Under the pieces are notes generated by a model. The model worked only from the letters and a program-made list of their open reading frames with translations. It ran no database searches and was not told the origin of the DNA. From Portulaca oleracea (taxonomy: Eukaryota > Streptophyta > Magnoliopsida > Caryophyllales > Portulacaceae), in the NCBI GenBank assembly GCA_029582165.1, contig CM055874.1, positions 32,110,883-32,174,882 of the forward strand: a stretch of 64,000 nt of DNA, given 5' to 3'. Shown piece after piece: positions 57,223-64,000 of the stretch; the stretch's first letter is position 1; the number at the start of each line of letters is the position of its first letter. The translations under genes were made by a program, and so were the position numbers.

Positions 57223-57801
57223 CTATTCGTGTTCATGTGTTTCACACTCTCCATACTTATAAGAATATGTGCACATTTAGGGATATTGGTCAAACAATAG
57301 ATCATCTTGTTTGCTCTGCTTGTTTCTGTCAACCATAAATGGAAAAAAGATGGTGAATCAAATCCCGAGTCGGGGGCGTTACACCTTCTAAAGCGCCTCA
57401 TAAAACGCAAATTCAAATTACTCGAGAGTTTCACCATTCAAGAAAAATATTGTCTAGTTTGCAATCTATTATTGATGCTCCTACTTATTACACAAAGTAA
57501 AAAAATTATTATATTGAAGGTATGTTCTTCAGCACATTTGTTCAACTATATCTGCATTTATTTGTATTTAACTACAAATAATTAAGCCAATTGCACTCAC
57601 TTGTGCTTATCTAAACTCTGTACTCAACTACACTTACCTGCACTCAAGTGCACTCTCAATTACTTGGTTTCTGACTTTGTGTAAAGGAAAAGAATAATTA
57701 ATTAAACACTAGTAACATTTAGGGATTGACTCAATTAATCTGTACTTATTTGGATTATTTCTAGTCAATCGTCTATGAGTACAGATTAATTGATTATAGC
57801 C

Positions 57802-57805
<4 letters not shown>
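57223..57805. other. AT-rich spacer; no gene supported
   Basis: A 92-codon plus frame (57307-57585) has no recognised domain. No repeat array. Confidence 0.35.

Positions 57806-57852
<47 letters not shown>
57806..57852. repeat. (CT)n microsatellite
   Basis: About 23 CT units. Confidence 0.95.
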
Positions 57853-57855
<3 letters not shown>

Positions 57856-57862
57856 TCTCTGA

Positions 57863-58122
57863 TCCAACATAATCAAAATGAACATCCAGCATAATCAAAA
57901 TGAACATCTATCAAACATCATAATGAACATCCAACAACAAGAAAAATTGACATTTAAGTTCTTGTTCACGAGACGTTCATTAAGATGTTGATAGATGTTC
58001 ATTTTTACTATGTTTGATATTCATTTTGTTGTCAAACATCTTGTTGCCTATACTGAGTGTTCATTTTCATTATGTTGTATGCCCATTATGATGTTGTTGG
58101 ATGTTCATTTTGATAATGTTGG
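57863..58122. repeat. Inverted repeat with 'AACATC' units
   Basis: CCAACATAATCAAAATGAAC (57863) is mirrored at 58100-58122. Between them, GAACATC/GATGTTC motifs recur in both orientations. It may be a decayed MITE. Confidence 0.55.
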
Positions 58123-58557
58123 ACGTTCAGTTTGATATTCATTTTTCTTATTATTGCATATTCCTTTCAATGTTCTCAGTTTCTTTCATTTGATGACCAT
58201 TTTCTTATTACGCATGTTTATTATGATGTTATGTTGTAACAACGCTGACTTTTGGGATATTACTTAGCAATATTTTAATTAATATCGATTTACCGAAAGC
58301 TTATAAGCTGAGAGTGTTACCGAAACTTTCCCAAACAGTGAGAAAGCAAGACTTTTGCTGCGCACTCTGGAAAAATAAAATAATAAGCTAGATAAATGAA
58401 AATTAAAAGATGAGCCATTTCTAATTAAATAAATAATATTCAAGTATTTCTACTAACCCCTATTTGCACAAAATGTCCAATCTAACTAATACAATTGTCT
58501 TGTGAAGCTATTATGATGTTGGTGGTTCCTCTCTTTCCCGACGCGTATCCCACTGGC
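58123..58557. other. Spacer; no gene seen
   Basis: AT-rich DNA without ORF or recognised transposon end. Confidence 0.35.
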
Positions 58558-58585
58558 GCACACACACACACATACATACATACAT

Positions 58586-58641
<56 letters not shown>
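58558..58641. repeat. (CA)n, (CATA)n and (TA)n microsatellites
   Basis: About 15 bp of CA units, 16 bp of CATA units and 54 bp of TA units in succession, directly before the foldback element. Confidence 0.95.
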
Positions 58642-58649
<8 letters not shown>

Positions 58650-58657
58650 ATGTATAT

Positions 58658-60273
58658 GGGAATGGATTCATTAGAAAGAAAGATACGGTAGGAAGGTAGG
58701 AAGAAGCAATATGAAGCGTATATATTTAATCTGATGGTTGATAATAAAACCACCTTCCTTCCCCATAAATCAGCTAGTGGTTTTTCCAAAAAAATAAAAT
58801 AAAATCAGTTAGCTAGATATGATTAGCTAGAAGCATGCATGGATTAGAGAGAGATTTACTTCCCTAAATTGTAGAGATTGAGTTTTCCAAATTTAATTCA
58901 ATTATTATAAAAAGATAAAGAAAAAAAGAACAAAAGTCAACATTCTATAAGGATTTTGTCGTGGGTTTGTTTCGTCCAACATCATCGTTGCTTCTCACAC
59001 TTCGTGACTACACTCCCTAACATCCATGACCACACTCTCATAAATCAAAATTATGGCAATGTTATCAAATTATATCAAGGACCACACTATCCTATATATA
59101 TGACTACACCTCCCTAAATCAAATTATATCTTTATTGTCGTATTATATCCAAGACCACAGTCCCTAATATCAATGACCACACATTGCATAAATTTATCTA
59201 CACTTGAACCCAACATCTTTGAAATTTATACTTAGATATATCCGATACACAGCATAAATTTGTCTACAATCTATATAAATTTGTCTGCTAAATCAAATTG
59301 TATCTTTATTGTCGCATTATATCCAAGACCACAATCCCTAATACTAATGACTACACATTGCAAAAATTTGTCGACACTTTAACCTAGCATCTTTGAAATT
59401 TACACTTAGATATACCCGATACACTACATAAATTTATCAACACTCTATATAAATTTGTCTGCACTCTTAACACACTTCCCTAAATCAAATTATATCTTTA
59501 TTGTCGCATTATATCCAAGACCACATTCCCTAATATTAATGACCACACATTGCATAAATTTGTCCACACTTGAACCCAACATCTTTGAAATTAACACTTA
59601 GATATACCCGATACACTGCATAAATTTGTCCACACTTTATATAAATTTGTCTGCACTATGAACACACTGTGGTCATATTCAATAGATATTCAATAGATAG
59701 TTTGGTCATGGTGTATGGTTTTAGATATTAGTAGTCATGGATATTAGGGAACTTATACTTTCTTAAGGCCTACAAAAGTTAATTATTTGTACACAAATAC
59801 ACGTATCTATATAATAGAGTATGGTCATTGATATTAGGGAGTGTTATCACAGATATAATTTTGACTTATGGGAGTGTGGTCAAAACTTGATAACATTGAT
59901 ATAGTTTTGACTTATGGGAGTGTGGTCATGGATATTAGGGGTATGGTCATGGACTGTGAGAAGCAATGATTATGTTGGACGAAATATAATCCCTAAAAAT
60001 TTGATAACTACTGTTTTTTCTTTTGATAATAATGAAATTAAATTTGGATAATTTAATCTCTACAATTTAGGGAAGACAATCTCTCTCTTTCTCTCTCCAA
60101 TCACATGCATGATTCTAACTAATCATATATCTCTAACTTTTTTTTTTCCCAAAAACCACTAGCTGTTTTATGGGGTAAGAAGGTGATTTTATTAACAGCC
60201 ACTGGATTAGATTTGTACACCCCAAATTGCTTTTTCCTACCTTCCTACTGTATCTTTCTTCCTATAGGATCCA

Positions 60274-60276
<3 letters not shown>
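58658..60276. mobile_element. Foldback element with about 430-bp inverted arms, flanked by (TA)n (Micron-like)
   Basis: The left arm (58658 to about 59100) starts GGGAATGGATTCATTAGAAA. The right arm, read on the minus strand from about 60276, starts GAGTGGATCCTATAGGAAGA and then follows the left arm through CAGCTAGTGGTTTTT, CTTCCCTAAATTGTAGAGAT and CGTCCAACATAATCATTGCT. The loop holds a tandem array. Both outer sides are long (TA)n tracts. Insertion into (TA)n is known for the Micron MITE family of grasses; similarity in sequence was not tested. Confidence 0.7.
59105..59660. repeat. Tandem repeat, unit about 174-192 bp, 3 copies
   Basis: The phrase TTTATTGTCG(C/T)ATTATATC starts at 59131, 59305 and 59497. 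Units share CAAGACCACA, ATGACCACACATTGCA and GATACAC(A/T)GCATAAATTTG. The array sits in the loop of the foldback element. Confidence 0.85.

Positions 60277-60362
<86 letters not shown>
60277..60362. repeat. (TA)n microsatellite, about 43 units
   Basis: Uninterrupted TA run between two inverted copies of the same transposon terminus. Confidence 0.97.
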
Positions 60363-60369
<7 letters not shown>

Positions 60370-60528
60370 GGGAATGGATCCAGTAGGAAGGAACTTTAGA
60401 TAGGAAGGTAGGAAGGGATCATCATGGCCATCCAATTCAGATCTAACGGTTGGGATAAAAATCTCACACATGTGTCAATTAAAACCAGAAACCACCTACC
60501 AATAGTCAAAACAACTAGTGGTTTTGCC
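60370..60528. mobile_element. Second copy of the foldback element terminus
   Basis: It starts GGGAATGGATCCAGTAGGAA and ends AACTAGTGGTTTTGCC. It is a direct copy of 58658-58790 and an inverted copy of 60139-60276, so 60139-60528 is itself a palindrome centred on (TA)n. It could be a complete small MITE or a broken arm. Confidence 0.6.
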
Positions 60529-60759
60529 AAAAAAAAAAAGAAAAAAAGCTAAGAATATGTTGTGGTCCATAAAAAATAGCGGTAGTTTAATGCTGCAGAT
60601 TAAGAAGGATATTTGCCAAATTTAGAAGATCATGTTGGAGTCTATTGTGTTTCAACTGGGGAAAACGGCAAGAGGTCGACGATGAACAGTGATCGGGATC
60701 AACAATAGCGGTTAATCGGTAGATATCACACAACATACATCCCCGTTCTTATCTCATCA

Positions 60760-61940
60760 ATGGCGGACGATAGGTAAGTATGTCCAATTTTTATTTTTAT
60801 TTTTGTTTCTTTTACGTAAAGTTTTGAACGACCATTTTGGGCAGTGCGAGAGGTGGTAGGTGGTGTGAGAGGGGGCGTGGGTCGGTGTGTGTGGTGCGAA
60901 ATTGAGAGGCATGGCAATATGTGATGATGGCAGTAACGAGTGAATTCGATACATAGATACACCTATGGCTATTTCGGGTATGGGATGTATTTGACGATGA
61001 TTATGCATACAGATGCAATCGTATTATCCAAAGGGGTTTGCACATGATCGGTTTGATCAGTACTATATGTTATCGAAACACACTTGACCCCAACAGTCAT
61101 GCATGTATGCGTTTTGTGTCTGACACTCATTTGACCACAGTTGTTATGTTGTAGTCAGCTCATCTCGGTCGGGTTGAGTGAAGCGCAAGGGACAAATATA
61201 TGGGGGTAGGGTTGTAGATGTTTAAATGGATGTGCATTAACATATTCTTATGACATTAACACGACCAACATGGATGAAATCGTCAATCTTTGGTGAGGAC
61301 GCGCGATTGGTGGACTCTGCCAATCAGTCCACATCGGTGTATGTCGTATGGCACCAATAGACACAGGTGGGTTGACACAAACTGATGGTAGGGTAACGGG
61401 GGATGTCGGTATGGCATCAATGCGACATAGATGGGTTGATGGGTAGATAGCCACATGTGCGTGTGTCGTGGTCATTGGTTTTTCAGGCGTGTCGGACAAC
61501 GAATGTCTGTTTACTCGTCAAAATAACAAAGCAGTTGTGTTACATGTCACAATCATGTCCCTTGCTGACCTTTAACCCCCCTTTTGTTGTGATGCAGCGG
61601 CGCAAGTGGGAGTGCACCAATTTATGTATCGTCGCCGCCTGTCTCCGATGGCGATGTGTTTAGTGTAATGATATACTGACCAAAATGCTACGACGAAAAT
61701 ATTGTCCCACGACAATGGATGTGGTTTGGGTTATTGAGCGGAGTCAAAGCGTTCTACGAGAGGTATGCCATCGCTGCCGGATTCAGCGTGCATAGTGGAA
61801 CTAACACCGTAGAGAAGACTAAAAGGGCGCGAGAATGGAAATACTTTTACAGTACACGAGAGGGGCATAGGCATAAAAAGGATGACATGTACAATACTGT
61901 GCCTAATGAAAATGTAAAAAAGTATAAAACCATGCATAAT
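60760..61940 (+). pseudogene. 5' part of a FAR1/FHY3-family gene with one in-frame stop
   Basis: Exon one is 60760-60773 (ATGGCGGACGATAG before a perfect GTAAGT donor). Exon two is 61598-61940 (after TGATGCAG, before GTAAGT). Joined, they give 119 codons in phase, starting MADDSGASGSAP. A TGA at 61677-61679 interrupts the frame. After it the sequence reads GVKAFYERYAIAAGFSV, then EWKYFYSTREGHRHKKDD, which is the N-terminal zinc-binding FAR1 domain (pattern: AY.FY..YA...GFSVR...R...W..FVCSREG). FAR1 proteins are transcription factors derived from Mutator-like transposases. The later MULE and SWIM domains were not found in the window. The intron between the exons is about 820 bp. Confidence 0.65.
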
Positions 61941-62012
61941 GTAAGTTGGGCGCATCAAATGTTAACAAACCTATGACTGTTATTGGCGAGATCATAAATA
62001 ATCATAATAGCT

Positions 62013-62295
62013 AGGGGTGTGCATTATTCGGTTTTGAACCTAATAACCGAAACTGAATTGAACCGATCCAAACCGAACCGTTTTTTATTCGGTTCGGTTT
62101 TCGGTTTGGACTTTAGGCCTTATTCGGTTTTCGGTTTATTCGGTTCCGGTGAAAAACCATAAAAAATTGTGCATTTTTCGGTTCAAAACCGAATAAACCG
62201 AACCGAACGGGTTTTATTCGGTTTTCGATTTGGACTTATTCTGTTTATTCGGTTTGGCCCGGTTTGGTTCGGTTTTAAACCGATGAACAGCCCTA
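62013..62295. mobile_element. hAT-type MITE, 283 bp, with 8-bp target duplication
   Basis: The left tip TAGGGGTGTGCA and right tip TGAACAGCCCTA are inverted repeats. The flanks ATAATAGC (62005-62012) and ATAATAAC (62296-62303) differ at one base. The interior is made of repeated TTCGGTTT/AAACCGAA motifs. It lies in the presumed intron after FAR1 exon two. Confidence 0.85.
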
Positions 62296-62303
62296 ATAAT
62301 AAC

Positions 62304-62640
62304 ACGTCGTATAAATGTGCACATTTCTTCAATTTGGCTATCACGCACCCACATTGGGTCAAGCGTTTTAAATGATGTGGTCATGTACGTCCATGACCAC
62401 ACATACAATGCAAAAACACTATTGTGGACCATATCTGCCACGCAAAACCACGGTAGATGGCAAGTGTTTTTTGTGGTATGACCACGCTAATGATAACGAT
62501 GGTCTTTTGGCCACAAAGTGTATGTCCGTTCCCCCGCCACACAATCTACATGATTAATGAACACGATAAACACGTTCGTGACCACATCAACAAACAACAA
62601 AGTACGCCATTGATCCACATACGCAATGTGGACACAAGAT
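62304..62640. other. Spacer with GTGGTC/GACCAC dyads; no gene seen
   Basis: It contains ATGTGGTCATGTACGTCCATGACCACAC-like dyad sequence near 62376-62405 (two complementary halves around TGTACGTC). No exon was recognised. Confidence 0.4.
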
Positions 62641-63460
62641 ATTATCAAAATACACACTTTAATTGACATATGTTTAATACAAGACCACAGTCAATAAAAC
62701 GTGGTCATTGCATATACTATACTTGTACTTTATGGTTAAATAAATACACACCTTAAGTGACAAATGTTTAATGCATGACCAAAATCGATGACATGTGGTC
62801 ATCACATATATTATACTTGCTTTATTTAGTATAAGACCACAGTTGATGACATGTGGTCATGGTATAGATTACAATTGCATGTTATGGTTAGATCTTATTG
62901 CACACCGTACCTCCATACTTATATGGTATTGAAATACACACTTTAATTGACATGTGTTTAATACAAGACCACAGTCAATGAAACGTGGTCATCGCATATA
63001 CTATACTTGTACTTTATGGTTAAATAAATACACACCTTAAGTGACAAATGTTTAATGCATGTACTTGCATTATTTAGTATAAGACCATAGTTGATGACAT
63101 GTGGTCATGGTATAGATTACAATTGCATGTTATGGTTAGATCTTGTTGCACACCGTACCTCCATACTTATATGGTATTAAAATATACACTTTAAGTGACA
63201 AATGTTTAATACAAGACCATTGTCGATGAAATGTGGTCATTACATATACTATACTTGTACTTTATGGTTAAATAAATACACACCTTAAGTGACAATGTTT
63301 AATGCATGACCACAGTCGATGACATGTGGTCATCGCATATATTATACTTGCATTATTTAGTATAAGACCACAGTTGATGGCACGTGGTCATAGTATAGAT
63401 TACAATCGCATGTTATGGTTAGATCTCGTTGCACATCGTACCTCCATACTTATTTGAATC
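62641..63460. repeat. Tandem repeat, unit about 284 bp, 3 copies (third shortened)
   Basis: Units start near 62647, 62931 and 63179 with AAATACACACTTTAATTGAC or a variant. The second unit lacks about 36 bp relative to the first. Each unit holds two or three dyads in which GACCACA and TGTGGTC surround a TCGATGACA-like spacer. Confidence 0.85.
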
Positions 63461-64000
63461 CGACAATAGATGATAGAACAATGAATCTGATATATTCAAA
63501 AGTTGCATTTTGTGTGCGTTATATGACCACATTGTTTGACACATTTAGATGGTGTTAATCCACGGTTACACCCGTCCAACAAAAAAATAACGGAAAAGGG
63601 TAGCAACATCGCACAATGTATGTCGTGTGCATTACAATGCATCGACTGTATCGTGTTGGTGGATTACACATCGAACCCATTTCAAGAAATAAAGGTAGAA
63701 AAAAACACAAAACACACAGCTATCGATGGCATACCAACCATGAAAACACTCATCAAACCGCAATAACTAAGCGCTGCCTAATATCCTATTTGAATGGTGG
63801 TTGATGGTCCCAGTCTTCATCCACTTGTCAGCGTTCTTGTATACAATCTCCCTCTTTCATTTTCACGGTGCATCGATATGTCGTAACAGTAGTGGATGCG
63901 GAGAGAGCGAATCTTCGATGCAGGCAATTAGCAGACAAAAACAAATATCGTTAATGCGGGGATCGAATGTCAATATACGGTGATTCATCTTTTGATAAGA
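63461..64000. other. Window end; no gene confirmed
   Basis: Three overlapping frames of 60-76 codons (63536-63983) have no recognised domain. They could belong to later exons of the FAR1-like gene, but no FAR1, MULE or SWIM motif is visible. Confidence 0.3.

Noticed and set aside
58486..58789. Open frames of alternating Tyr-Ile
   Set aside because: Translation of (TA)n microsatellite; the same applies to 60183-60471.

Overview
The window is nuclear DNA of a flowering plant, probably a eudicot. The evidence is spliced genes with GT/AG introns, plant-type Ty3/gypsy and Ty1/copia retrotransposons, Stowaway, hAT, CACTA and Mutator-like DNA elements, fragments of plant gene families (STRUBBELIG-type LRR, AGC-VIII kinase, BASS4, tRNase Z, FAR1) and an AT-rich background. 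The species cannot be named from this. No bacterial operon, CRISPR array or rRNA is present. All similarities were judged by eye; no search was run.

Layout. 1-3237: 3' end of a Ty3/gypsy element (Tat/Ogre-like) with three tandem-repeat arrays before its 3' LTR. 5310-11117: a 5.8 kb non-autonomous Mutator-like element with 9-bp target duplications, filled with nested Stowaway MITEs and one GC-rich block. 12204-12337: a decayed exon resembling the N-terminal domain of STRUBBELIG-family receptors. 12863-24803: a young 11.9 kb chromovirus (Tekay-like) with 3.37 kb LTRs, an extra ORF before gag, and a gag-pol ORF that has lost RT and RNase H in frame. 26055-31270: a long-TIR element enclosing a CACTA element, which carries fragments of three unrelated host genes. 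31616-38357: a MITE split by a minus-strand copia element (31769-37978) with decayed pol and an unusual array of about 18 short dyads. 38434-38505: a tRNA-Thr(UGU) gene.

40683-52940 (minus strand) holds the only apparently intact host gene. It has six coding exons whose phases fit exactly (656 aa), a 5'-UTR exon and a 7.2 kb first intron containing three MITEs; its family was not recognised. 53811-56173 is a short copia derivative coding only Gag and protease, with three tetraloop hairpins before its 3' LTR. 56525-60528 is a mosaic of hAT MITEs, microsatellites and a 1.6 kb foldback element flanked by (TA)n. 60760-61940 is the 5' part of a FAR1-family gene with one in-frame stop. It is followed by a hAT MITE and a tandem array rich in GACCAC/GTGGTC dyads.

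Most of the window is therefore transposable elements, many nested, and several are non-autonomous forms that look recently mobile despite lacking enzymes. They would depend on proteins supplied by related elements elsewhere. The features most worth following up are the multi-gene CACTA element, the in-frame RT deletion plus extra ORF in the chromovirus, and the dyad array in the minus-strand copia leader.
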